From contig MKUN01000028.1 in the NCBI GenBank assembly GCA_001897835.1, positions 310,001 to 374,000 on the forward strand: a DNA stretch of 64,000 nt. Reading direction: 5' to 3'. The notes under the pieces were generated by a model. The model was not told the origin of the DNA and ran no database searches. It was given only the letters and a program-made list of their open reading frames with translations. Positions 8,625 through 18,900 of this stretch are shown piece after piece. Made by a program: the position numbers and the translations under genes. The first letter of the stretch is position 1. Each line of letters opens with the position of its first letter. The stretch comes from Bacteroidetes bacterium 46-16. GTDB lineage: Bacteria > Bacteroidota > Bacteroidia > Chitinophagales > Chitinophagaceae.

Positions 8625-11600
8625 ATGAATATATCTCACCACATACGGTTTTTTTTATTTTGCGCTATACCCTTCAATGTTGTTGCACAAAACATACCCG
8701 ATACATCGTCTATACCTTCACCGACCAATATTGTTGCCTACCCTGGCGCATTTCCTTATGGCACGAAGGTAAACTATATAAAGGTGCATAATATTCAAGT
8801 TCCAGTAACCGATCCATCGAACATTAGCACTTTGCCCTATGCCCAAGATCATATGGTTACGGAATATTTAGATGGGTTATTACGCCCAATACAATACGTC
8901 AAACGAAGACTTATTATTTCGGAACAGGATATTGTAAAACCAATGTACTATGATTCATTCAACCGCGAAAAGATAGAACCAGAAGTATATATCAACAGTT
9001 CTGACTCATTAAATAATGGATCATTTAAGAGAAATGCTTTCGCAAATCAAGTCAGTTACTTTACCAGCCAATACCCTAACGAATATGCTTTTTATGATAA
9101 AACACAGTATGATGATACCTCATTATACCGGTCTGTAAAAAAGATGGCTTCCGGGGCCAGCAAATCTGGTAGCGACATCGGGCGTATTAGAAGTACTAAA
9201 TTAAATAGTTCAAGCGACAACATTCGTAAGTGGCAATTCAACGGATTTACTAGTGTACCAACTACTACACAAAGCTGGGGTGATAATACACTCTATATAA
9301 CTGAATTTACCAATGAATATGGGAAGCGAGGCAGAAAATATGTAGATCGTGAGGGTAAGTTAATTCTTGGTAAAATTGAAATCAGTACATCTTCGGCCGC
9401 AGATAATACGCATAACGGCTGGCAATGCACGTATTACGTGTATGATGAATATAGTCGACTTCGACAAGTGATCACACCTAAGGCTGTAGATAGTATTGCA
9501 AATAATGGTTGGAGTATTTCTTCTACTATTATGAGCAATTTGTGTTACTCCTATAACTATGACAATAAAAATAGGGTCATTTCAAAAAAATTACCTGGGC
9601 AGTCTGCAATAAACATACTTTATGATCGCTCCGACAGGCAAGTAATGGTTCAGGATGGGAATCTTACCGCCAACCATCAGTGGTTGTTTACTAAATACGA
9701 TGGACTGGGCCGAGAGATTCTAACGGGAAAATTCATCAACACAGGTAACCTAAGTTCCACCACTTTGCAAGCACAATTAGATGGTACGGCAACTAATAGT
9801 TTTGTACAATTCCTAAAAACGAAAATTAATGAAAATACTTATGACACTTCCAGCTCAATCCCTGATGCACAAATATTTCAAATCAACTATTACGATACCT
9901 ATAATTCAACTCCCATAAGTTATAGTTCGTATAACGATGATGCAGTACAAAACCTGATAAATGGCAACAATTCGATAACAGAAAAGCAATCAGCGGAAAC
10001 GAGAGTCAAGCCAACAGGAAGTTGTGTCCGTGTAATGGATGGGAATAACGTTACAAACCAATGGTTGAAGAGCGTATTCTATTACGATACATACGGCAAT
10101 CTGATCCAGACGCAAAGTACAAATTATAACAATGGGCTTGATACGGCAAGCATGCGTTATAACTTCAACGGACAGATAATAAGTAGCCTGTTTTCGCAGT
10201 CGAATCCAGCCACAACAAATATCACTCATGTTCCCAATGTTAAAACATATAAGACATATCACTATAATGATTGGGGTAACTTATCGTCTATCCAGCAAAA
10301 AATAAACGACGAATCTTATTGGCGTACAATCACAAGCAGGCAATATGATAAGTTTGGGCGAATAAAGATTAAAAATTTGGGCGGCTTAGCAGAGTCCCAA
10401 AATTATACATATAGAATATGGGGTGCCCTAGAGTCCATTAATAAAGATTATTGCCAGTCCGGGACCGGGAATCATTTTTTTGGAGAGGTTATTAATTATG
10501 ACTTTGGCTTCACTTCTAACAGTAACACTGAGGCACCTTCAGGGATGACATGGCGCTTAAAAGGTAGCCCGACTATACAACGCGCCTACGGATACCAATA
10601 TGATGCTTGTGGCCGGTTGCTTAGTGCCGATTACAGGCAAAGTGATAACAACGCTTCATATAGTAATACAGTAGAAGATTATACCGCAAAGAATATTACT
10701 TATGACGGTAACGGTAACTTGCTTACAATGGACCAATGGGCAACAAGTATAGCATTTGGCGGTCCAGTTAAAATTGACCAGCTAAAATATCGATATTTGA
10801 ACAATGGATTAAGTAACCAATTGCAAGCTGTTGATGATTCTATAACGCAGGCGTATGACCTGGGAGAATTTAAAGAAGCGGTGGGTACTACTGCTACGGA
10901 TTATACCTACGATGTTAATGGTAACCTTACAAGAGACACCAACAAGAGTTTGTATTTAATACAGTACGACCATAATGACAAACCATATTATATACAATTC
11001 GACAACTACCGATCTATCCGGTTTACATATTCGGCTTCGGGAGATTTACTGAAAAAAACAATAATAAATACTACCCAAAGTCCGTCTACAACTACCTTCA
11101 CCTATTTTGGTGGATTAGTTTATAAAAATGACAGCTTAATTACCATCGGTCACGAAGAAGGCCGTTGTCGTCCGGTACCAGTACTTGACACCAGTCATAA
11201 TCCACACGTGACGTATGAATATGATTATTTTGTAAAGGACCATCTAGGTAATGTACGTAGCGTCCTTACTGAAGAATTAGATAGTAACAATAATTACCTA
11301 TATTATGATGCAGTAACCCGGCAAGTCAGTATTACCCCCATATATTATGACCCAAGGGCTGTAGTATTGCCTGCCGCTTACACACGATTTACCATTGGGA
11401 ACAGGAATTATGTTGTGACCAATGAGTTGAATAATTCACTTCAGGAAGAAGCTACTTTTGAAAATATACCAGACACGAGAAGTGACAAAATAAATACCCT
11501 GGATACTAATGATCTTAAAGAAACGCTACTTAATGGTGAGGAAGGAAAAATTATAGGTCCTAGCATGATGTTGCGAGTTATGGCCGGAGATAGTTTGTCT

Positions 11601-13145
11601 GTGAATACCGCTACTTACTACGATTCCCCGGATTGGGACAGTTCTACGGTTACAGTACCTGTAGAAGATGTTGTTAGCAGCTTGCTAACTGCACTTAGTG
11701 GTGGCGGGCCATATAGCACCCTTAATATAACAGGTTTCGAAGGTGGTGGCGGATCCAGCACTATCAATATAGGTGGTAATTCCAGTACTATTCTGCAAAA
11801 TGCACTTGAATCCATTCAAACAGCTAATGAAGCAGACAGCATATACCCACAAGCATTTTTGAATTACATTTTCCTGGACGACAATATGCAAGTTGTTCCT
11901 GAATTAAGCGGGCGGTTGCAAACTGATGCAGCAGATAATTGGAGTAATTTAAATGTGGCTGCATTTCCTGTGACTAAAAACGGCTATTTTATCACATTTT
12001 TAAGCAATGAAAGCCATATTAATGTTCACTTTGATAATTTGCTTGTTAAGCATTATAAAGGGAAATTGCTTGAAGAGAACCACTACTACCCTTATGGACT
12101 CAGTATAAAGCGTGCGGCAATTCTCCAAGCCCCTGATAACAATACATTATTCAGCAGCAAGGACCTTAATCATAAGGAATTCTCTGATGGCTCTGGCTTG
12201 GATTGGTATGATTTTGATGCACGGCAATTTGATCCACAAATTGGTAGGTGGCTTAAGCCAGACCCATTATCTGAGTATGCCCACAACTGGTCTCCTTATC
12301 GTTATGCCTTCGATAATCCTAATTTGTTTTCTGACAACACTGGTTTAATTGAAAACGATGGACCAGGGGATGATGGTTATTGGGATCACGATGGCCATGT
12401 AAATGGACCAATACCAGAAGATTGGGATAATAGCGCACCTAATCACTATGCAACCCATGATGCTGATAGAAATGTGTCAGATCATTATACAGCCCATGAA
12501 GAAGATAGAGAAGAAGATCATGAGGGCACTGAACCTAGTGGGCCAGGCGAAGATGAACACGGAATTGCAGAAAATTATCTGATAGCTGATGTGTATGAAC
12601 CTTTTTATCTAAGACCTCTTCATCCACGCGGCAACCAATTCCTATCAAATTCAACCGCATACTTTCCCGGTGCTGTTATACCAGCAGCTAGTGTACAAGG
12701 TATGATTTGGGAAACAATTCAAGGTGCTGCTGCCGATTTTGCTTTTGAAGTAGTTCCGGGTATCGCGGGTACTGTGGGAGCAACTGTTTTTGGCATATTT
12801 TTACCATCAAATTTTAACCAACCACACCATCATGATGAAGTTCCATTTCACTGGATATCCCCTATCACTTTTGATCCTAAAGCATTACCATGGGTTCCTG
12901 GGGTATCTCCTGGCCCTGCATGGAAATGGAGGGGAAATGGAACTCCAGAATCTGGCAATGGAAATTGGGTGCATCCAGATGGTACAAAATTAGATCCTGA
13001 TATTGATCATGAATTACCTAAAGGCCCTCACTGGGGAGTAACAAATCCTGACGGAACTACTGGTGATGTAACCCCCGATGGTGTATATCATCCAACAGGC
13101 TGGAGTGATGGTAAAAAAATTCCACAATGGTGGCCTAAAAAATAA
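8625..13145 (+). CDS. Rhs-core polymorphic toxin with toxin-type-37-like tip
   Basis: A 1506-residue exported protein. A signal peptide ends VVAQ. The N-terminal part resembles the DUF6443 module of Bacteroidota Rhs proteins (QDHMVTEYLDGLLRPIQYV). YD strands fill about residues 200-1180. The Rhs core comprises VKDHLGNVRSVL at about 867 and DFDARQFDPQIGRWLKPDPL at about 1200, then the hypervariable tip starts near 1240. The tip begins with an acidic His-rich stretch, then a Gly/Ala hydrophobic segment (about 1355-1390). The last 80 residues (WKWRGNGTPESGNGNW, then DIDHELPKGPHWG) resemble the polymorphic toxin type 37 domain, of unproven activity. The gene five bases downstream is the expected immunity partner. 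The export route is unknown: no T9SS domain is visible. Confidence 0.85.
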   Translation: MNISHHIRFFLFCAIPFNVVAQNIPDTSSIPSPTNIVAYPGAFPYGTKVNYIKVHNIQVPVTDPSNISTLPYAQDHMVTEYLDGLLRPIQYVKRRLIISEQDIVKPMYYDSFNREKIEPEVYINSSDSLNNGSFKRNAFANQVSYFTSQYPNEYAFYDKTQYDDTSLYRSVKKMASGASKSGSDIGRIRSTKLNSSSDNIRKWQFNGFTSVPTTTQSWGDNTLYITEFTNEYGKRGRKYVDREGKLILGKIEISTSSAADNTHNGWQCTYYVYDEYSRLRQVITPKAVDSIANNGWSISSTIMSNLCYSYNYDNKNRVISKKLPGQSAINILYDRSDRQVMVQDGNLTANHQWLFTKYDGLGREILTGKFINTGNLSSTTLQAQLDGTATNSFVQFLKTKINENTYDTSSSIPDAQIFQINYYDTYNSTPISYSSYNDDAVQNLINGNNSITEKQSAETRVKPTGSCVRVMDGNNVTNQWLKSVFYYDTYGNLIQTQSTNYNNGLDTASMRYNFNGQIISSLFSQSNPATTNITHVPNVKTYKTYHYNDWGNLSSIQQKINDESYWRTITSRQYDKFGRIKIKNLGGLAESQNYTYRIWGALESINKDYCQSGTGNHFFGEVINYDFGFTSNSNTEAPSGMTWRLKGSPTIQRAYGYQYDACGRLLSADYRQSDNNASYSNTVEDYTAKNITYDGNGNLLTMDQWATSIAFGGPVKIDQLKYRYLNNGLSNQLQAVDDSITQAYDLGEFKEAVGTTATDYTYDVNGNLTRDTNKSLYLIQYDHNDKPYYIQFDNYRSIRFTYSASGDLLKKTIINTTQSPSTTTFTYFGGLVYKNDSLITIGHEEGRCRPVPVLDTSHNPHVTYEYDYFVKDHLGNVRSVLTEELDSNNNYLYYDAVTRQVSITPIYYDPRAVVLPAAYTRFTIGNRNYVVTNELNNSLQEEATFENIPDTRSDKINTLDTNDLKETLLNGEEGKIIGPSMMLRVMAGDSLSVNTATYYDSPDWDSSTVTVPVEDVVSSLLTALSGGGPYSTLNITGFEGGGGSSTINIGGNSSTILQNALESIQTANEADSIYPQAFLNYIFLDDNMQVVPELSGRLQTDAADNWSNLNVAAFPVTKNGYFITFLSNESHINVHFDNLLVKHYKGKLLEENHYYPYGLSIKRAAILQAPDNNTLFSSKDLNHKEFSDGSGLDWYDFDARQFDPQIGRWLKPDPLSEYAHNWSPYRYAFDNPNLFSDNTGLIENDGPGDDGYWDHDGHVNGPIPEDWDNSAPNHYATHDADRNVSDHYTAHEEDREEDHEGTEPSGPGEDEHGIAENYLIADVYEPFYLRPLHPRGNQFLSNSTAYFPGAVIPAASVQGMIWETIQGAAADFAFEVVPGIAGTVGATVFGIFLPSNFNQPHHHDEVPFHWISPITFDPKALPWVPGVSPGPAWKWRGNGTPESGNGNWVHPDGTKLDPDIDHELPKGPHWGVTNPDGTTGDVTPDGVYHPTGWSDGKKIPQWWPKK

Positions 13146-13150
13146 ACTAT

Positions 13151-13792
13151 ATGAAACTTGAAGTTCGCAAATTAAAAAATTCAATCTGTAAGGATTATTT
13201 AAATGAACATCTTGCTGGTTGGGGTATTTTAACAGCACAAATAATTGACAATTACAATGTATCTGCTGGTAGTTTTTATTGTCTGGCCCCAGTGAATATT
13301 GATGATAAATCTTTATATTCCTTTTCTACAGCAAAAGGTGATATTATTTCTACACCCTGGCCTCAAGAGGTTGTCATAAATTTTATACATGGATATTTGA
13401 AATCATCAAAATTTAAAAAGGCTATAATAGAGAATTATTCCTTCAAGCCAAACGATGAGTATATTATACGATCGAAAAAAGAATATTTTTTAGTACAAGA
13501 TGTTATTTTTTATCTCCTTGATGCAAACAACACAATGGACGACATAAGAGAGTGTTTTAAATTAGCATCTGGCTATGGATTTTGTCCGATGTTAATAGAA
13601 AGTGATATAAATTTAATAGCGCAATCTGAAAATATAAATAAAGAGGATGAAAATAAATTACTGGAAAATACATGCATGTTTTTAACTCCTATATATGATG
13701 GAGAGAGTTACCTATTCTGGATAAAAGAAGGATATACAGAATTATTGCAAGCATTTAAAAAACAATTAAAATCCCATAATGGGGAAGAATAA
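13151..13792 (+). CDS. Candidate immunity protein to the Rhs toxin
   Basis: A 213-residue soluble protein with no signal peptide or membrane segment. It is rich in Lys, Ile and Asn and mixed alpha/beta, with two hydrophobic segments (VQDVIFYLLDANN, YGFCPMLIES). I do not recognise its family. It starts five bases after the Rhs toxin stop on the same strand and is equally AT-rich, the classic position of a cytoplasmic antitoxin that protects the producer. The immunity role is inferred from position alone. Confidence 0.6.
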   Translation: MKLEVRKLKNSICKDYLNEHLAGWGILTAQIIDNYNVSAGSFYCLAPVNIDDKSLYSFSTAKGDIISTPWPQEVVINFIHGYLKSSKFKKAIIENYSFKPNDEYIIRSKKEYFLVQDVIFYLLDANNTMDDIRECFKLASGYGFCPMLIESDINLIAQSENINKEDENKLLENTCMFLTPIYDGESYLFWIKEGYTELLQAFKKQLKSHNGEE

Positions 13793-13799
13793 CGGAGTT

Positions 13800-13962
13800 A
13801 GAGCTAGATAGCAAATGGGTATGTAGCTCCAGATGCTACGTAATTACGTTCAATTTAACACATAAGCCTTCCAAAGGACCACATTGGGGGGCTTTACTCA
13901 TACCGCCGGGTATGCAAAAAAACATCACAACTGCTGGTAAAAGCATCAAGCGTTATTTTTGA
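13800..13962 (+). pseudogene. Decayed orphan toxin tip (type-37-like)
   Basis: No intact frame, but fragments align with the tip of the Rhs toxin just upstream. In one frame there is SKWV; after a frame change APDAT followed by a stop; after another, LTHKPSKGPHWGALLIPPG ending at the stop 13960-13962. The intact toxin has NWVHPDGT and then HELPKGPHWG at the same spacing. The DNA has diverged, so this is a displaced alternative tip rather than a recent copy, as expected where Rhs tips are exchanged. It fills the gap before the Sel1 gene. Confidence 0.6.
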
Positions 13963-13967
13963 AGTAG

Positions 13968-14084
13968 ATACAATTAAATGAAATAGCTTTTGGATTCCCA
14001 TTTAAAGGATGGCTTTATTTCACTAATCAAATTATTAGCAATGCTACCAATGATAATGTGAAATATAAAGGTCATGGTGGATAA
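13968..14084 (+). pseudogene. Second coding-like remnant after the orphan tip
   Basis: An open frame without start codon reads IQLNEIAFGFPFKGWLYFTN and continues to a stop at 14082-14084 (end VKYKGHGG). It is in another frame from the preceding remnant. It looks like the 3' end of a former secreted or toxin gene, perhaps a continuation of that pseudogene after a frameshift. Confidence 0.35.
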
Positions 14085-14116
14085 TTATTAAGTTGTAAAA
14101 AATATAACGAAATCAC

Positions 14117-14557
14117 ATGAGAGGTAGCAGATTAGTATCAAAAGCAAAACAATTATTGAGTGAAAAGCAAATTGACTATTGTCAAGTGGCAGGATTGCTT
14201 GAAAGAGCCAGAAAATTACAACATCCTGAGGCTATGTATGCCTTAGGAACATGGTACTTTCATGGTGAATACTTCAAAAAAGATATTAAAAAAGGGTTCG
14301 TGCTCATGTTGGAGGCGGCAGATTTGAATTTCTCCGATGCTTGTTTTGACGTGGCGGTTGCGTATGAAAAAGGCCGAGGCGTCAAGAAAAACGTTAATAA
14401 AGCCTTCGAATATTATTTTCGCGCGCTAATTTTAGAAGATAAACAAGCAATTTTTGAAGTTGGACGATGTTATTTTTATGGTATTGGTATTCCAAAGAAC
14501 AAGAAGATGGCAGATGTAATTATAACGATTGCTAGAAATCAATATGGGTTAGAATAA
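14117..14557 (+). CDS. Sel1-repeat protein, candidate orphan immunity protein
   Basis: A 146-residue cytoplasmic protein with about three Sel1-like (TPR-type) helical repeats: AMYALGTWYFHGEYFKKDIK, then ACFDVAVAYEKGRGVKKNVN, then AIFEVGRCYFYGIGIPKNKK. Sel1-like solenoids mediate protein binding and are frequent among immunity proteins of polymorphic toxin loci. It follows decayed toxin tips, so it may be the surviving immunity gene of a lost cassette. The repeats are seen; the role is inferred. Confidence 0.65.
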   Translation: MRGSRLVSKAKQLLSEKQIDYCQVAGLLERARKLQHPEAMYALGTWYFHGEYFKKDIKKGFVLMLEAADLNFSDACFDVAVAYEKGRGVKKNVNKAFEYYFRALILEDKQAIFEVGRCYFYGIGIPKNKKMADVIITIARNQYGLE

Positions 14558-14670
14558 ACCTTTCTGCAATCTTAATAAAAAGGTATCCAATATATATACC
14601 CTACTAACATAGTCGAGATAAATGTGCGGACCCATACTAATAAAGGGAAACTTCATAAACAAAACTAGGC

Positions 14671-14868
14671 ATGATAAAACCTTGTTTTTATATCTTAACT
14701 GTATTTGTTATTATAATAGTAATTATCGGTCTTTTCTATACTGAGTACATACCGGACCGATATATAGAAACATTTAGGTTGGTTAGAAGAATAAGTGCTG
14801 TTATTCTTCTAGCACTTGGAGTTATCATCCAAAGAAGTGCATATAATAGAAAGCAAAAAAACACCTGA
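14671..14868 (+). CDS. Small two-helix membrane protein, possibly frameshifted at its end
   Basis: A 65-residue protein with two hydrophobic helices (residues about 6-25 and 42-57) separated by a short polar loop, and a basic tail. No family is recognised; small membrane proteins occur as immunity proteins in such loci. The gene ends in an A7 run. One base fewer there would extend the frame through PDERINKIFDENKYFKKES to a stop at 14921-14923, which reads like natural coding sequence. The shown stop may therefore result from a recent frameshift or an assembly error. Confidence 0.5.
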   Translation: MIKPCFYILTVFVIIIVIIGLFYTEYIPDRYIETFRLVRRISAVILLALGVIIQRSAYNRKQKNT

Positions 14869-14974
14869 TGAGAGAATCAATAAAATTTTTGATGAAAACA
14901 AATACTTCAAAAAAGAATCATAAATAGAATTCAAAAAGGCAATTAGTTTGTTCTATCGGGGTGAAAAAAGGAGG

Positions 14975-15859
14975 TTATTTCCACCTCTTCCCTAAAGCTA
15001 AGCCTACATACAAACTCCCCTGGTAGGGGTAAGCCTTCCTTTCGGCCATGATCGGAAGGCTTTTTGCATAAAGCGCAAACTGCGTACCCAAAGTAATCGT
15101 TTGTATAAAGACCTTGCTTTTTTGTGGCTCTAATGTAAATGCGGCGTCTGCATAGCCGCCGGGTACGTAAGTGATCTTGTCAAGGCCTTTGCTCCATTTG
15201 GCGCTTCCTAATATCTCGTCCTGTTTCAGGAATTTGTCCTTGTTCTGTTCTGTATATCGTTCTTCCTGCAGGTAAGCGGTATTATTACTAAGATCTGCAT
15301 AAATGAGTTTGATATAGTAGGGCTTCAGCATAGCCAGGCTAAATCCTGCCTGTGCCCGGAAACTTATGGAAATATTCCCTTCCAGCACGCCGGGCAAAAG
15401 CAGTAACTCCCTGCCATGGCCTATTTGCAGTGTATAAAGATTATTCACCTTGCCGAAAACAAAAGGGCTGGCATTACCCAACTCCGGGAAGTTCTTATTG
15501 CTTCCCTGCTGCTTTACCTGCTTTTCATGCTTTATCTCTGAGAAGCTCAGTTGGTAAAAATGGGCCTGTGTGCGGCTTACCCGCTTTTGGTAATACATCA
15601 GCCCGCTCCAGCCATTGGTATTTAGCCTGCCCCCAAGGCTGAACTGCTGCCTGTAGTTGGTATCCAGTCCCCATTGCTGCAGGTGCTCTTTGAATTTCTT
15701 TATTTTACCCCGCTCCTTATGTACCTTTTCCCTGCCCCATTTTGAAGCTTTTTTAGGGCTGTCCCAGGTGCTGTTTTGGGCCCCTACGCTTAATGAATGA
15801 AAGACAGCAAAAAGGAGCAGTATAAGGGCAAAACGATATGGGGAAGGTGCGGGAAACAT
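14975..15859 (-). CDS. Outer-membrane barrel-like protein
   Basis: A 294-residue exported protein when started at the internal Met giving MFPAPSPYRFALILLLFAV and a signal peptide ending VGAQ. The longer frame to 15967 would overlap the divergent gene and its promoter. The mature part starts with a basic, Lys-rich helical stretch, then alternating strands (QFSLGGRLNTNGW, LYTLQIGHGRELLLLPG) ending LYVGLALGKRWK, typical of an outer-membrane barrel with a terminal aromatic strand. It is divergent from the TolB-like gene at 15960; the two may be functionally linked. No specific function is known to me. Confidence 0.65.
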   Translation of the reverse strand: MFPAPSPYRFALILLLFAVFHSLSVGAQNSTWDSPKKASKWGREKVHKERGKIKKFKEHLQQWGLDTNYRQQFSLGGRLNTNGWSGLMYYQKRVSRTQAHFYQLSFSEIKHEKQVKQQGSNKNFPELGNASPFVFGKVNNLYTLQIGHGRELLLLPGVLEGNISISFRAQAGFSLAMLKPYYIKLIYADLSNNTAYLQEERYTEQNKDKFLKQDEILGSAKWSKGLDKITYVPGGYADAAFTLEPQKSKVFIQTITLGTQFALYAKSLPIMAERKAYPYQGSLYVGLALGKRWK

Positions 15860-15941
15860 AAGCTTCAAAATGATAGCAATATTAGGCAATATTGACCGGT
15901 AAATATAGCGCCACCACCTGTATTTTAGCGACTGCTTTTTG

Positions 15942-15949
15942 TACATTTG
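15942..15949 (+). promoter_or_regulatory. -7 promoter element of the TolB-like gene
   Basis: TACATTTG matches TAnnTTTG, just before the ATG at 15960, and argues against the start at 15939. The transcript would have a very short leader. Confidence 0.5.
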
Positions 15950-15959
15950 CCTGAGGGCC

Positions 15960-18900
15960 ATGCGCACGGCAATACGTACATATCAATACCTACCCTTTCA
16001 GTTCCTGCTCATTTGGCTGATGCTCTTTGCCCCGGCCTCAAATGCCCAGACCGAACAACGGTATAACCGTTTCCAATATCACCAATTCCATTGGCGCAGT
16101 TTTCACTCAAAAGCATGCAATGTATACTTCCCGGCCGGCTGCGATAGCCTCTGCGCTTTTATCGCCGGCAAATACCCGGTCGCATTGGCCTGGGTAAAAA
16201 AAGCCATGATCAGCAGCCCCAAAGGTGAACCGAATATTATTATCTACCCCTCTGCCGACCAGTTGTACGAAAGCAACATAGGCAGCTTCGGGCCGCAGCA
16301 ATACACACTGCCCACATTCGTGCATACAGGTAGCCGCTTACTGCTGCACTTTAACGGCAGCTATGACGACCTTGGCGACCAACTTAAAGAAGCCCTGGCG
16401 CGTGCCGTATGGGAAGCGCAGTTCAAAACGGAAGACCTGCCTGCCCAGGCAAAAAGTGCAGCTAAAGACGATCCTATACCTATGTGGTTTAGCGAAGGCG
16501 CTATCCGCTATTTCGCTCATGGCTGGACCATAGCGGCAGAAGATGCCCTGCGAAGGTCTTTTCAGCAAAATAGCTTTACAGCCTGGCAGGATGTCATTAA
16601 CTATGAGCCACGCCTGGGCGGGCAGGCATTCTGCTATTTTCTTGCCCACAGGTATTTCAGGCAGGCAGTAACCTCATTGTTCTTCCAGTTGAAAAAGAAG
16701 AAACAATTGCCACGGGCCATCCGCTTAGTAACCAAGACGCCATTGGATAGCATGTACGTGGCCTGCTTCCGTTTTTATCAAAACAGGTTTGAACATGATC
16801 CGGCTGAAAACATTATAAGGCAAGCAGCAATAAGCGCCGTGCCGCATAAGAAAGGCATCATCAGAACCATGCTGATAAGCCCCGACAAACAGGACATAGC
16901 CTATGTGCTCAGCAGCTATAACAGGCGAACAGTGTATTGTTATCATGCTCCGTCAGGAACCACCACTAAGATCAGCACCTATCTTTTACCGCCATGGATA
17001 AGCGACCATAGCACAGACATATACCCGCTTATCGGCTGGGCAGATAACGGCAAAAGTATAACCGTAAGCCAGCCCGTCAACGGCAGGCTTACCATCAGGA
17101 GCTTCACTGCCAGTGCAACTGAGGTGGAAAATATTAAGCTTTATGGTGTGGACGGTATAAGTGCAGCAATTAAGACCGGCAACAGGCAATATCTCCTTGC
17201 GGCCTATCGGAAAGGACAGGAGGATATCGTTTCATATAATGACAACAAAGAAAAGTATACTCCTTACACTAAAGATGTATATACGGACACAGACCCCCTG
17301 ATAGATCCGCAAAACGGCAAGATCATATTTATCGCTAAGCGTCCTGCAAAAGAAAGTACGCCAAAGGAACCGGTACAATTAAGGCAGGGGATTTTTACAA
17401 TTAGCGACGAACAGATAAATCCCCTGGTAATAGATAGTATCCCTTTTGTAAAGTGGGATAAGCCTGGGTTCATGCAAGGCAATACATTGCTGGTGACACA
17501 TACCCGCTTTGGAATGGAACGCTTTGCCTTGTTACAGGAGGGCACTGTGCGCACTTTGTCAGGATATATGCCATATCAATACCAGCCCCAAAGTTCACAG
17601 ATATCATTTTATACCAACCACAAGGATACCTTAACGATACAAACAGAGCCGGTACAGGACTGGATAGCTGATAATAAGGTAAAAACGGGCGATACAATAA
17701 GCCCCTGGCTGCGCGATTATCGTGAAAAAGAAGCAGAACAAGCAAGGGAAGATTCTATCCTCAAAAGAGCAAAACGGAATAACCCATCTATATTGGAGGA
17801 TGTTTTTGTTTCCGAAGACACAAGAGAACGTGCCCGGCAAGCGAAGGACAGCAGCAGTAAAGAACAGGGATATGACCCGAAAAAGGTAAAGAAATACATC
17901 CTGCAGCTTCACAGTGCCTATTTCACAGCAAAGGTGAATAATGATTATTTCATAAACCGATACCAGCCATACCTCAATTACCAGGGACAGTTTAAATTTC
18001 CCGAAGTAGGGGGGATGGTACAGGGTGGTGTTACGGACCTCTTCGAGAATCACCATTTTACGATCAGTTATCGCCTGCCGGCGGGGTCAGAAGGCAGTGA
18101 CTTTTTCGTTCAATACCTGAATACTACAAAAAAAGTAGATTGGGGCCTGACCTATTTCAGGAAAGTGGAGACCCTGAAGCCAGATCCTAACCGAAACTGG
18201 GTAGACGAATACGGCAGACTATATCCCCCGGCCGCAAAAGTGAAAAGCTTTTATTATGATGTATCCGTTCACTATCCATTAAGCTATGACTGCTCTCTCG
18301 GATTGCAGGAGGCCATACGTAACGATCGAACTGTATTTCTGGCTACGAATAAGTACAGTCTTGAATTCAACAATGTAGAAAGTGTATGGTCTATCACGAC
18401 CCTTACAGGAGCGCTCAACAAGTTGAAACCGACTATTCCTAACCTTCTTAGAGGTTTTAAAGGAAATGCAGCCGTAGATATATTCAAAGGGTTCACCCAG
18501 GAGCAGGCATTGGTCTTGGGTAGTACCATCCATCTGCAATATCACTTGCCGCTGTATCGATACATCACATTGGTCGCGCAGGTGCAGAGTGGTTATAGTG
18601 CTGGAGACAAGAAGGTGTTATATACACTGGGAGGTGTTGACAACAATGTTACACCCAAAGTGGATAGTGCGGTACATTTCAGCCAGGCTGTACCCTATGC
18701 ATTCCAGTCACTGGCAACACCGCTTAGGGGGTATTTACAGAATAGTACCTATGGTAACCAATATGCATTATTGAATGCAGACCTGTATTTCCCGATATTT
18801 GAGACATTGATCCCCCTGGAGACACCATTACCTTCTGTCAACCATTTGCAATTAGGCTTGTCCAGCGACCTGGCTAATGCAAGGGAAAGCTGGCAAAGTA

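Noticed and set aside
15859-15967. Longer start of the leftward barrel protein
   Set aside because: Adds a basic non-signal N-terminus that overlaps the divergent gene and its -7 element; the shorter start gives a proper signal peptide.
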